Shown: positions 20,392 through 29,239, counted from the first letter of the stretch. The stretch is DNA of 64,000 bases from Chrysoperla carnea (GCF_905475395.1 NC_058337.1:28854983-28918982), one strand, 5' to 3'. Numbers and translations: made by a program. The notes: generated by a model from the letters alone, not told the origin.

Positions 20392-21588
20392 TTAAACCAC
20401 TCTATTCACAATATTCGTGAGTGGATTGTATTTAAATAATCGATCATGGAACACTATACAATACGCACGCGTTTTAGCTGGGAAATTAACACTAGCTTCA
20501 AACTCAACGCGCAAGTCCACTGTTGTAGATTTAAGTGACTCTGGGTGCTTCGAACAGTCAATGACAAATAGAGGTGATTTATTTATAAACGTTTCTTTAT
20601 CTAGCAATGGTTCTGTTATAGAGCGTCTATAGTACGATTTTTGAAAATTGCAATACATTTCATACAGTAACGCTGTTTGATTATTTGTGTAATTTAGATT
20701 CAAATTCACATATGGGTAGGCTTCACCATTTAAATAGACTTTCAAATTTGTTATGTTACAATGGTCGAACTGACTGGAATCTTTTAAAATGTTGCGGTCA
20801 CGATTTGTTTGGAAACAGATAACAGCGTAGTTAGGACATTCTACACTAGTTTTAACACTCCACACATGTCTATCAGTTAATGGTAGTTCTGGTATAAGTA
20901 GACATTCCATTGATCGAAACCATAACCTCAAATCATCATTTTGATTGACTAAGTTGTATAATTCGACTCGCATTTTATCAGACACTTTAACGTATGGAAC
21001 ACACCATTCTAATTTGTTGATTTTAATTTTAGGTTTGCTTGTTGCGACAGTTGAGGTAAAACAATTAATATCATCATTTGCACGAACAATAACGATTTCT
21101 TGTTTCATGTTTACGAGAATTTTAGGATAATCTTCAAAAAAACCCATATACATTTTCAACGGAATACGAACATTGAAGTAACCAGCAGCATTCTTTTTAA
21201 AATTTTCACCAAAGCCAGCATTCTCTAAAGCTTTACTTTGATTTTCGTTTAGGGATAGATAGTTTTTTATAGTGCTAACGATGCCTACGTTATTAATCAC
21301 ATCAATTACCTTACCACCAATTTCATAACGAATTTCATGAAACATAAATGATATAGCATTCGATATGAAGCTGGCTACATTTGTATCATCATCATCAGTC
21401 ACTTGACCTTCGATATTTAAAACACTTTCACTTGGTAATGTGTACAAGTCTTGTGATTGAATGCAAATTCTACTCTCATCGCTTGATTCAAATTTCGATG
21501 AATTATAAGCTTGGTGGTTGTGATACTCTAATCCTGTAATAACATTATCGTACTCAGGTACATTGGTCACTTCTAGTATTTCTGCCAT
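20392..21588 (-). CDS. mcp: Major capsid protein, double jelly-roll
   Basis: Major capsid protein (398 residues) of the adenovirus/PRD1-type double jelly-roll lineage, forming trimeric capsomers. Family blocks include IQSQDLYTLPSESVLNIEGQ (about 43-62), a FMFHEIRYEIGGKVID stretch (about 81-96), VGIVSTIKNYLSLNENQS (about 101-118), AAGYFNVRIPLKMYMGFFED (about 134-153) and a KINKLEWCVPYVKVSD block (about 188-203) at the start of the second jelly roll. The start MAEILEV follows a GAAGAAGAAGAA tract. The upstream gap of 75 bases separates it from a 59-residue gene. Its stop is one base from the next ATG. The frame is fully open, and I rate the identification as strong. Confidence 0.92.
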   Translation of the reverse strand: MAEILEVTNVPEYDNVITGLEYHNHQAYNSSKFESSDESRICIQSQDLYTLPSESVLNIEGQVTDDDDTNVASFISNAISFMFHEIRYEIGGKVIDVINNVGIVSTIKNYLSLNENQSKALENAGFGENFKKNAAGYFNVRIPLKMYMGFFEDYPKILVNMKQEIVIVRANDDINCFTSTVATSKPKIKINKLEWCVPYVKVSDKMRVELYNLVNQNDDLRLWFRSMECLLIPELPLTDRHVWSVKTSVECPNYAVICFQTNRDRNILKDSSQFDHCNITNLKVYLNGEAYPYVNLNLNYTNNQTALLYEMYCNFQKSYYRRSITEPLLDKETFINKSPLFVIDCSKHPESLKSTTVDLRVEFEASVNFPAKTRAYCIVFHDRLFKYNPLTNIVNRVV

Positions 21589-21663
21589 TCTTCTTCTTCT
21601 TCTTAATACAATTGAATTTTATTCGTATAACTGATTTCTTTATTTTAAACCAGCAACTAAATT

Positions 21664-21843
21664 TTACCCAACAATTGGCCGTTTTAGTTTTAAGCCAATT
21701 GATTGAAGAAATTTTCTATTTTCGTATGATAACTGTTTGTGATTATTTATTCTATTGTTGCTCGATTGAGGTTGTTTTATGAGACGGTTTGTAGAAACAC
21801 TGCCTCCAGCATAACGTGTAGGATGATTAAATACAAAACCCAT
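21664..21843 (-). CDS. Small conserved-looking protein between penton and capsid genes (59 aa)
   Basis: The ATG at 21,843-21,841 shares its A with the penton stop codon (TAATG). The 59-codon frame ends at 21,664. The N-terminal half is Gly/Ser/Asn-rich and the C-terminal third is a likely helix ending in a basic stretch (NRKFLQSIGLKLKRP). I have seen similar short tails beside capsid genes in Polintons, but cannot name a family. The start/stop overlap and the position between two capsid genes support a real minor structural protein or cement peptide. Its short length leaves some doubt. Confidence 0.6.
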   Translation of the reverse strand: MGFVFNHPTRYAGGSVSTNRLIKQPQSSNNRINNHKQLSYENRKFLQSIGLKLKRPIVG

Positions 21844-22520
21844 TATATCTTTTTCAAGTGTAATCCAATTGTAATGTTTTCACCTCGAAAGTTAACTAAT
21901 TTACCAGTTTGGTCCACTAACGTGAGCGTAATGTTGCTTATAGTTTGACAGTTGATTGGTAAATAAATAACATTCATAGGATGTATCACAATTTTATAAC
22001 CTGGTGGTAGATTTGGTGAAAAATGAAACAATGTGTGACTGATTTCATTGTTATGATACGATCCATTTGTAATATTACATTGAACATAAATTGTTTCTAC
22101 AGGTAAAATATTAACTGTATTGTCACTTTCATGTCTTTTATTTGCATCTAGTTTTCGTTTATTAAATCCCAACATGCGACAAACAGAATCTGATGGTTCA
22201 CAGTTTATTATCACGGTACACTTTATTTCACATTTTAATGTATTTGTATTAGCATTTATTTGTAGTGTCACCTCATCGCCTACAGCTTCTTTTAAATAAC
22301 GTTCAATATCTTCAACTTCATAAGACCCTGGTGGTATTTCTATAACTTTATCATCGTAATAAAACATGTTATTGTGGCTGTGTATATTAGGTATGGAATT
22401 GTACCCTTGTAAATCTACTAGACCCATTTCATAATTTTCATTTTTATCTAATTCAATTGGTGGAGAATAGTCTGTTGTTAAAAAAGAGCTATTCCCTGTA
22501 AATGTAAGCATGTATGACAT
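21843..22520 (-). CDS. Penton / minor capsid protein, single jelly-roll
   Basis: Penton base homologue of 225 residues, expected to close the capsid vertices. Recognisable blocks are YEMGLVDLQGYNSIPNI (about 30-46), the PPGSYEVEDIERYL strand-helix unit (about 63-76), CRMLGFNKRKL (about 113-123) and the C-terminal ISNITLTLVDQTGKLVNFRG (about 190-209) followed by an ENITIGLHL strand. The gene starts 37 bases after the protease stop. Its own stop overlaps the ATG of the 59-residue gene. The frame is intact. Confidence 0.9.
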   Translation of the reverse strand: MSYMLTFTGNSSFLTTDYSPPIELDKNENYEMGLVDLQGYNSIPNIHSHNNMFYYDDKVIEIPPGSYEVEDIERYLKEAVGDEVTLQINANTNTLKCEIKCTVIINCEPSDSVCRMLGFNKRKLDANKRHESDNTVNILPVETIYVQCNITNGSYHNNEISHTLFHFSPNLPPGYKIVIHPMNVIYLPINCQTISNITLTLVDQTGKLVNFRGENITIGLHLKKI

Positions 22521-22557
22521 CTTGATTTTGAATGAAGTGAATACAAGATTTGCTGGT

Positions 22558-22920
22558 TTATTTATTTAATAAAAATTGTATACATAGATGTCCACAAATC
22601 GGAGTATTAAACTGTTGTTGTCTATCAAAATTATATTGAATGTCACATCCGTTAAAATATTTAATGACTTCCACTGGCGGTCTCAAATTTCCAAAACTAT
22701 CATAATAGATGACACTTCGATTGTACTTTTTATATGCCGTCCAGTGTGTACCACTATTTTTGGATACATCATGGTTGATAATTCCTGTTTCATATTTATA
22801 TGGTCTTTTGGGTAGGGTGTCACGCATAAATACACCACGAAAATACGGAATTTTAAATTGTTTAGCATACGCACGTAGCTCCGTATCGTAAAGTGCTCTA
22901 CGTGGTAGCGTTTCAATTAG
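22558..22920 (-). CDS. Adenain-like cysteine protease, probably entered by -1 frameshift
   Basis: Maturation protease of the adenovirus protease type, cutting capsid precursors. Numbered from the ATG at 22,827, catalytic residues are H28 (GTHW), D43 (YYDSFG), Q70-72 (RQQQ) and C78 (CGHLC), in the family order. The conserved family N-terminal part, ending in IPYFRGVFMRDTLP, begins before this ATG. The open frame continues upstream to at least 22,920 with no ATG, starting exactly where a -1 shift at the A-AAA-AAC heptamer of the preceding gene would place the ribosome. From the ATG alone the product is 89 residues; from the shift site, 120. Alternatives are splicing or a non-AUG start. Confidence 0.85.
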   Translation of the reverse strand, partial: LIETLPRRALYDTELRAYAKQFKIPYFRGVFMRDTLPKRPYKYETGIINHDVSKNSGTHWTAYKKYNRSVIYYDSFGNLRPPVEVIKYFNGCDIQYNFDRQQQFNTPICGHLCIQFLLNK

Positions 22921-23702
22921 TTTTTTGCTAAATATAACCCCATGCCTTTGTTGTACGGTCTTAAATACAAGCCTTTACCCATTGCTATAGCTTCCATTGT
23001 TTTGTTGTGTCTTTGACTCTCATTAAGTTGATCACGAGCACTTTTATAATTTGTAACGGCTTTAGCAATACCCGACGCTCCACCAGCCAAAGCACCTAAA
23101 GCAGAGAGTCCTGCGAATATTGGAATTAATGGAAGTACACCACCAGACTTTGGAACTGGTATTACACGTGTGGGTGCTTTAATACGTTGACCTCGCACGG
23201 CTGCTTTTGCTATTTTTACAGCTGCTTTTAAGTCCGTTGGTTGTGATTTTTTCAATGCATTTCGTGCCTTTCGCACTGATGCTGTAAAGTTTATAGTTTT
23301 CTTTGTCTTTTTCGTCTTTTTCTTTTTTAATCCCATACCAAGTGAAGTTTTTGTCTTCATGGCGCCTGTAACGAATAAAGCGGATGCTTTTTCACCAATT
23401 GTTGAATCAGATGCTTTGGCACGTTTCCAAGCGGCTTCAGCTAATTGTTTATCTGCTAGATGACGCTCCTTTAAGTCTTTACTTTTTGAATATGCTATAT
23501 CATGTACCATACAAGCCTGATCCAATGCGTTTTTTGGTTTATCACCACGCGCTAATCGTTCAGCCAGCTTAGTTCCAGGTCCACAATATTGATAAGTTGG
23601 TATGTGTAACTCAAACGGTAATTTATTTATAAGTGTGTTAACAATACCTCTTCCTTTGTGTTGTTGCTTCTGATGTGACATACTACTAAATGATTTAAAC
23701 AA
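22917..23702 (-). CDS. Phospholipase A2 / pVI-like capsid-interior protein
   Basis: Residues 33-95 match the viral PLA2 fold: calcium loop YCGPGTKL (39-46), catalytic H67-D68 in HDIAY with Y71, and a later acidic D84. Parvovirus capsids use such a domain to leave endosomes. A lysine-rich tract follows (126-136), then basic helices, a hydrophobic segment (187-215, LPLIPIFAGLSALGALAGG) and a pVI/pX-like tail (RHNKTMEAIAMGKGLYLRPY). The protein therefore combines PLA2 with a pVI-type membrane-lytic and DNA-binding region. The second Met (M8, 23,681) is a likely true start given the TATA-like sequence at about 23,709-23,723. The frame ends in A-AAA-AAC-TAA and may be extended into the protease. 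Confidence 0.85.
   Translation of the reverse strand: MFKSFSSMSHQKQQHKGRGIVNTLINKLPFELHIPTYQYCGPGTKLAERLARGDKPKNALDQACMVHDIAYSKSKDLKERHLADKQLAEAAWKRAKASDSTIGEKASALFVTGAMKTKTSLGMGLKKKKTKKTKKTINFTASVRKARNALKKSQPTDLKAAVKIAKAAVRGQRIKAPTRVIPVPKSGGVLPLIPIFAGLSALGALAGGASGIAKAVTNYKSARDQLNESQRHNKTMEAIAMGKGLYLRPYNKGMGLYLAKN
22920..22926 (-). promoter_or_regulatory. Candidate -1 ribosomal frameshift heptamer A-AAA-AAC
   Basis: On the - strand the last codons of the PLA2/pVI-like gene read GCA AAA AAC TAA. The heptamer A AAA AAC is in the X XXY YYZ phase required for -1 slippage, and the stop is the very next codon. A 7-bp stem CACGTAG/CTACGTG lies 15 bases downstream, farther than the usual 5-9. The -1 frame is open through the protease. 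Confidence 0.6.
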
Positions 23703-23772
23703 TTAAGTTCACATATATTTAAATGTTTATAAAATGGGTTGTATTGAAATTTTAGTCTTAGTTACATTAAAA
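23703..23772. promoter_or_regulatory. Compact divergent promoter between the PLA2/pVI-like gene and the ATPase
   Basis: The two genes diverge with only 31 bases between their first ATGs. TATAAA at about 23,727 on the + strand directly abuts the ATG at 23,734, so transcription would begin after that codon and the ATPase start is better placed at 23,773. On the - strand a TTAAATATAT element likewise favours the second Met of the PLA2/pVI-like gene. Confidence 0.45.
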
Positions 23773-24456
23773 ATGCGTTTTCATAAACAACAACCCGCTC
23801 TGAGTGTTGAAAATTTAATACCAGAAAATACAGACACACAAACATATCATGGTCCTCTATTTTCAGATTCACTACGAACAATAATATGTGGCCCTAGTGG
23901 TTGTGGTAAAACCAATGTTATGTTGAATTTAATTTATGATGAAAACGGTTTACGCTTTGAAAACATTTATGTGTATAGTAAATCTCTTTACCAACCGAAA
24001 TATCAATTACTAGAAGAGACTTTAAAATTAGTGGAAGGGGTTGGATATTTTCCATTTAGTGATACTAGTGAAATTCTTAGTCCGAATGAAGCTCGAGAAA
24101 AAAGTCTTTTCATTTTTGATGATGTGAGCTGTCATTCACAACAGAGAATTAGAGAATACTTTAGTATGGGCCGTCATCGAAAAATTGATTGTTTCTATCT
24201 ATGTCAAAGCTACGCACGTGTTCCAAAGCATAACATAAGGGACAATGTTAATTGCTTGGTGTTATTCAAAACGGACGAAATGAATCTAAAACACATATTC
24301 TACGATCATGTTGGCTCTGATATGAATTTTCAAAAATTTCATGATTTATGTCGACATTGTTGGAGTTTACCAAATGGATTTGTTGTAATAATGAAAAATT
24401 TCTCTATGAATGCAGGTCGTTATAGGAATGGATTTGATGAATTTATTGAACTGTAG
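23773..24456 (+). CDS. Packaging ATPase (FtsK/HerA-type)
   Basis: Genome-packaging ATPase of the PRD1/adenovirus IVa2-like lineage. The longest frame begins at 23,734 (240 residues), but the first 13 residues are hydrophobic and unlike the family, and a TATA box abuts that ATG; the second Met (MRFHKQQ, 23,773) gives 227 residues. Numbering from the longer frame, Walker A is GPSGCGKT (53-60), Walker B is LFIFDD (125-130), and a CQSYARVPKHNIRDNVN block (156-172) matches the sensor region. The C-terminal GRYRNGFDEFIEL is a typical end. It is the rightmost gene before the right TIR. Confidence 0.92.
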   Translation: MRFHKQQPALSVENLIPENTDTQTYHGPLFSDSLRTIICGPSGCGKTNVMLNLIYDENGLRFENIYVYSKSLYQPKYQLLEETLKLVEGVGYFPFSDTSEILSPNEAREKSLFIFDDVSCHSQQRIREYFSMGRHRKIDCFYLCQSYARVPKHNIRDNVNCLVLFKTDEMNLKHIFYDHVGSDMNFQKFHDLCRHCWSLPNGFVVIMKNFSMNAGRYRNGFDEFIEL

Positions 24457-24542
24457 TGTCACCAATACTTTGTGTGTTTTTTCAGATTCATAATAATAAT
24501 TTTTTTCTGTAAATTTTTTTTAAAATGTAAATTTTAATCATT

Positions 24543-24548
24543 AATAAA
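24543..24548 (+). terminator. Polyadenylation signal AATAAA (ATPase)
   Basis: AATAAA about 90 bases after the ATPase stop, followed by an A-rich run and a second AATAAA near 24,580. Confidence 0.5.
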
Positions 24549-24637
24549 TAAAAAAAAAATATTTATAAGATTTTTATTAAATAAAACCTTTATTCTAATC
24601 TCATAACACGTGTAAAATTATTTTAAGATCTAATGCG

Positions 24638-25883
24638 ATTCAAACAAGTTTAAACATGTTCAAACAAGTTTGAACATGTTCAAACAAGTTTGAACTTGTA
24701 GCAGGATGATGATATCATATTTTTCAAGGTCAAATTAACATATTATTGAAAATAGCTGACACGTGTAAAATTATTTTAAGATCAAAGTCCATTCAAACAA
24801 GTTTGAACATGTATTTTTATTATGTAAATTTCAAGTGTCATATTACATTGCTAATTCAATAAAAAAAAAAAAATATTAACATCCGGTCACGTGTTTTGAC
24901 ACATGTAAAATTATTTCAAACAAGTTTGAACTTGTTACAAGATGATGATATCATATTTTTCAAGGTCAAATTAACATATTCTTGAAAATTGCTGACACGT
25001 GTGAAATTATTTTAAGATCAAAGTCCATTCAAACAAGTTTGAACATGTATTTTTATTATGTAAATTTCAAGTGTCATATTACAATGCTGACTCAATAAAA
25101 AAAAAAAAAAAAAAAAATATTAACATCCGGTCACGTATCTTGAATTTTATCATGTATATTTAAAGTGTCAAATTACAATATTTTTCAAGGTCAAATTAAC
25201 ATATTCTTGAAAATTGCTGATTAATGTCAACGTCCCGCCCCCCGTTCACTCCCCGTCAAGCACCACTATTGGTCAAAGCCAATGACGTCATCAATGCTTA
25301 GGCAGCCATTATTCTCCTCCACCACGCCTCCCGACGCCATCTTGATTTACTATTGGCCAATGTCGAGGTTTCCAACATTCACCTAGGTTTGCCCTTACGT
25401 CCCGCCCCCTGTTCACTCTCCGCCACTATTGGTCAAAGCCAATGACGTCATCAATGCTTAGGCAGCCATTCCTTCCCCCACCACACCTCCCGACGCCATC
25501 TTGATTTACTATTGGTCAATGATGTCCCCCCCTCCAACTTCGCATTCAACCGAGGTTTGCCCTTTTTGGAAAAGTGTACCATTCTTTGGGGTTGAAAGTG
25601 GGCTCGATTATCTAACGTCCAATTCCCGCCCCCCTTTAACCCCCACTTCCAAAACCACGCCCACCACTTTAAGCCCCACTTCCGCCAAGAAACACACTAA
25701 CGCTCTGTCAGCCACGCCCCACCACACCTCCCAACGCCATCTTGATTTACTATTGGTCAATGACGTCATCCAACTTCCGAGGTTTCCAACATTCACCTAG
25801 GTTTGCCCTTTTTTGAAAAGTGTACCATCCAAGCGGGGTTACTTGAGGTCAAACTGCGCCAGGAACGCTGTGACTCTTCTACT
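24638..25883 (-). repeat. Right terminal inverted repeat of the Polinton
   Basis: Reverse complement of 9,936-11,180, with the same order of palindromes, AT-rich doubled block and GC-rich CRE/CCAAT/AAGATGGCG modules. It ends in a single GACTCTTCT copy, and several module boundaries differ from the left arm. Confidence 0.9.
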
Positions 25884-25930
25884 AGTTTCGTGACTTTTGA
25901 AATGACCACCTAAAATTGGTAACTGGCTCT
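25884..25930 (+). mobile_element. Remainder of the fold-back element hosting the Polinton
   Basis: Begins AGTTTCGTGACTTTTG, which continues the right arm broken at 9,935, and ends AACTGGCTCT, the complement of the outer end at 9,053. Confidence 0.8.
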
Positions 25931-25984
25931 TGGTCTATTATTAAATATTTCATTATATTAATAAATATATAAAAGGTAGGAATA

Positions 25985-26475
25985 TAATTTCTTATGGTAT
26001 TTCCAGCATGATATTTGCAGCTTCTATGCTAAAGCTATGGCAATTTATTTTCCGACAGAATTTAACGAGAAATTAAATTTTAGAACATAAAATAGGGCTT
26101 ACTTTTGAATCCCAAAATTTCAGAAAATTTGATCGTTTAAAACACGAGATAATTATGCCTACGTTCCACAATTTTTACCACTTTATTATTTTTGTCAAAA
26201 TTAATATCTCGAAAACGAAAATTAATATCAAAAACATTTTTTTTTTAATTATATTCTAAAAATATTCCTTTCTAACTCTTCTGTCTTTTTATTAAAATTC
26301 TGCCCAGATATTTTTTAAATATCGTTAAAAAAAACTTGGAGAACAGTGACTTTTACATGTTTTGACCATAGAAATTGCGAACTTTGCAAATGGTTATCAC
26401 GCGATCTAAACGACCAAAAATTCTGCAACTTCGGGATCTCACAGCTAACATTCTGAGCCTGTGAAAAAAAAATAG
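25985..26475 (+). repeat. Dispersed repeat family B, copy 1
   Basis: Begins GGTATTTCCAGCATGATATT and includes AATAGGGCTTACTTTTGAATC, ATCGTTTAAAACACGAGATA and AATTGCGAACTTTGCAAATG blocks. Matching copies lie at 46,456-46,690 and 54,374-54,790. It is non-coding, and the element class is unknown. Confidence 0.7.
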
Positions 26476-27224
26476 GCCAAATCTTTCAACAAGTGCATTC
26501 ATGCTGAAAATATATTAATGTCGGACGTTTGATCTTAATTAAAAAATTTTACTTAAATAACAGTAATTTAGTAATCATACAATTTAATTAGTTATAGAAA
26601 CTGCACCAAAATGATACAGCTGACGATTTTGTCAGACTAATTACTAGTGCAAATTTTTATTATGAAGTGTTAATTTCAAATTAATTGAATGCAATTTTTT
26701 TCATAAAACATTTTTTGTTGTAATTATTTAGATTATAAATAATTACTAGTCCAAAAAAAATCTGCATAGTTTTTTTCTTACATTGAATTGAACACTTTAA
26801 TTATATATTATTTCATTTTTAGTTAATTACTTTTTTTTTTAAATTATATACATTAATATTTGTCTATCAAAATATCAAGGTTTGTGTCTGATTTCATTTC
26901 CTTGTTCGAAAACAAATAATAACGATTAACTCTTTATTCCAATTCATTCTCTTAGCAAAGGATATACCAACGTCTTTAAATCCAAACGGAGACCCTTTAG
27001 AGATGGAAAGCCTTTAATTTATTCAGATTTCTGAAGAAAATTATTATTTATTAAAGACACTTATTTTTAATCTATTTTCGGAACGGAAACAAAACTACAC
27101 AATCACATATTTTCGAATTATGAGTGTAATGAATTGAAAAAAAAAACGAAAGCTTCTGTCGTTAATAATTCACGAGATCGAACAATTCTTAATAATTTTT
27201 TCTGTTTAGAATTTTATTTTCTAC
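26476..27224. other. Intergenic, no gene recognised
   Basis: AT-rich sequence with simple A/T runs and no supported feature. Confidence 0.5.
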
Positions 27225-27735
27225 TAGAGTGATACCCACCCGCTTCGCTGCGTTTAAAAGTAAAGATTGATAAAGATTGCTGTGGCTTATCCCCTTTCTA
27301 TAACACTCGAAATAATGGTAAGGATTGTTTTACACAGGTAAAATATATGTATGGTTTTCTATTTTTTTAAATAAATAAAATAATTTTAAATAAAATTTTT
27401 AAATGTATAATAGTAAATATTCATTGAGTATATCAGAGAAGATGGCCGTGAAATATTTTATATTGAGTATTTTTACAGAAATCTGTAATTTATGGTAATG
27501 TCAAATGACTACTTTTACAGAAATCTGTAATTTATGGTAATGTCAAATTAAATTAGTTTTTAAATTTTTTTTAATTCTTTATTAATATATCTTTATAAGT
27601 TGTGTTATTCTGATATATCATCTATATTGCTGTGCAGTTTCATTAAAAACCATTCGCTAGTTTAAGCGTGAAAGCGTAACAAACAAACAACCAAACAAAC
27701 GTGCTTACTTTCGCATTTATAATATATAGAGATAG
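27225..27735 (+). repeat. Non-LTR-retrotransposon-like 3' tail
   Basis: The segment begins ACCCACCCGCTTCGCTGCG and ends with the GTTTAAGCGTGAAAGCGTAA...CAAACAAACAAC...TTTCGCATTTATAATAT pattern, which I associate with 3' ends of insect non-LTR elements. An internal 38-bp tandem duplication (about 27,466-27,545, core ACAGAAATCTGTAATTTATG) is present. No reverse transcriptase remains. Confidence 0.5.
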
Positions 27736-28059
27736 AGATAGAAATGTCCTTTACATTCACTTAAAAATTTTGATCGTTTTGCAGCTTTTTCCACAGACAA
27801 TTTACACAATTCGGAAATTAATGTATTTTACCTGCGTTTCCACCATATTTATATTACAAAACCATGATGATAATGAAAAGAAATTTTCATGTTTTTTTTT
27901 GACGATCTTCTTAAATTCAGGTTATTAAAAGTATGAAAGGCGAATGAAGTTTTAGCCTTAACTCGAATGTCGAATTTATGGAAATGGAATTTTTCCAAAT
28001 TCCGTAATCCTTATTTTATTCGCCCCTTATGTTTATAATACGTATTTCTTGTCAACACA

Positions 28060-28600
28060 ACAGTTAAAAAAAAGTTTGAAACTGGAAGTATTGAAAAATA
28101 GCTTTTTTTACAATTATTTATTACATTCAGACTGTCTAGCTAAGTGGGCTGCAAATAGAAAACTTTTTTATTATAAGGTTTACGAAAAAAATTTATTCTA
28201 TATAAAAAGCTCTGCTTTCAAAAATATTAACATTCAGCTATTCACTTTTGACATCGAATATACAGGGTTCGTTTTTGCCTCAACGTATCCACCGCCGTTC
28301 CATAAATGTAATTGTTCTTTTACAAAATTGTTTAAATACACTCCTACATATCTCGGGAATGATTTCTTGAACCGTTTTCCTTATTATCTGTTCTAAATGG
28401 TCTACATTTCTAAACGACCATTAACATTCCTATCTAATTTTCTCAATTTGTCAACACCCTGTATATTCGATGTCAAAAGTGAATAGCTGAATGTTAATAT
28501 TTTTGAAAGCAGAGCTTTTTATAAAGAATAAATTTTTTTCGTAAACCTTATAATCAAAAAGTTTTCCATATGCAGCCAACTTGGCTAGCACCCTGTGTAC
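28060..28600. mobile_element. Inverted-repeat element of about 540 bp
   Basis: About 150 bases at 28,120-28,270 are mirrored at 28,450-28,600, with paired AAAGCTCTGCTTTCAAAAAT and TTCACTTTTGACATCGAATA blocks. The reading frame at 28,049-28,396 lies inside and is not treated as a gene. Confidence 0.75.
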
Positions 28601-29239
28601 GATAGACAAATTTGCATCGACACTCATCTTTCTTTATTAACAAATTTATCTTTAACGACCCTACAAAAGGATGACAAAAAAGTAATCGAAATTGTGCTTT
28701 ATTACGGACTCACGGTCACTCTTAAACTGTCACCCATAATCGTATATGTCAGCTTAGCACCAAAAATAGAAGGAACATTTTCTTCGCACAGCATCTTTCA
28801 TTTCATTATTTCAAAAAATAGCACAATATAAACGTTTTTAGATATTCAATTTATGTGAATTAAATGATAATTAATATTTAATGATTATCAATAAATAATA
28901 ACAATGAAATGTTTTTTAATTTATTTAAGTAAGTATTTATAATATTTTAAATGCCATGAAGTTACGTCATTATTTAAATGAGTTATGTATGACAGCAATC
29001 CATAACGTACATATAAAACATATATAAATAATACATTCAAGAATTTTTTCATCTTATTTAATAATTATTTATTAGTTCAAAACCTTGAATACGATCAAGG
29101 TATTTTATTTTATAATAATATGAAAACTTGTTAGTGAGCATATGTAAACTTTTACTACAAGGTGGACGAGAAGTACTTTCTGCACTAGGGACTAAAATTT
29201 TTGAATCACAAATCACTACAATATATGTCATATACAATA
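28601..29239. other. Intergenic, no gene recognised
   Basis: AT-rich DNA with a chance frame at 28,595-28,831 and nothing else I can support. Confidence 0.45.

Larger units (their letters stand above)
9936..25883. mobile_element. Polinton/Maverick (adintovirus-like) element, apparently complete
   Basis: The element has TIRs of about 1.24 kb at each end and carries the hallmark genes: protein-primed PolB, DDE integrase with chromodomain, FtsK/HerA-type packaging ATPase, adenain-like protease, double jelly-roll major capsid protein and penton protein. It also has a PLA2/pVI-like protein and a fibre-like protein. A direct repeat AGTTT (9,931-9,935 and 25,884-25,888) flanks it; Polintons usually leave a 6-bp duplication, so one base may have changed. 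All main frames are open, so the copy is young or still functional. Genes lie on both strands with tight spacing. Confidence 0.93.

Noticed and set aside
22840..22912. H-type pseudoknot after the frameshift heptamer
   Set aside because: The second stem (ATACG/CGTAT) would need a zero-base loop across a 7-bp first stem, so only the stem-loop is reported.
28049..28396. 115-codon frame
   Set aside because: It runs through one arm of an inverted-repeat element and has no domain.
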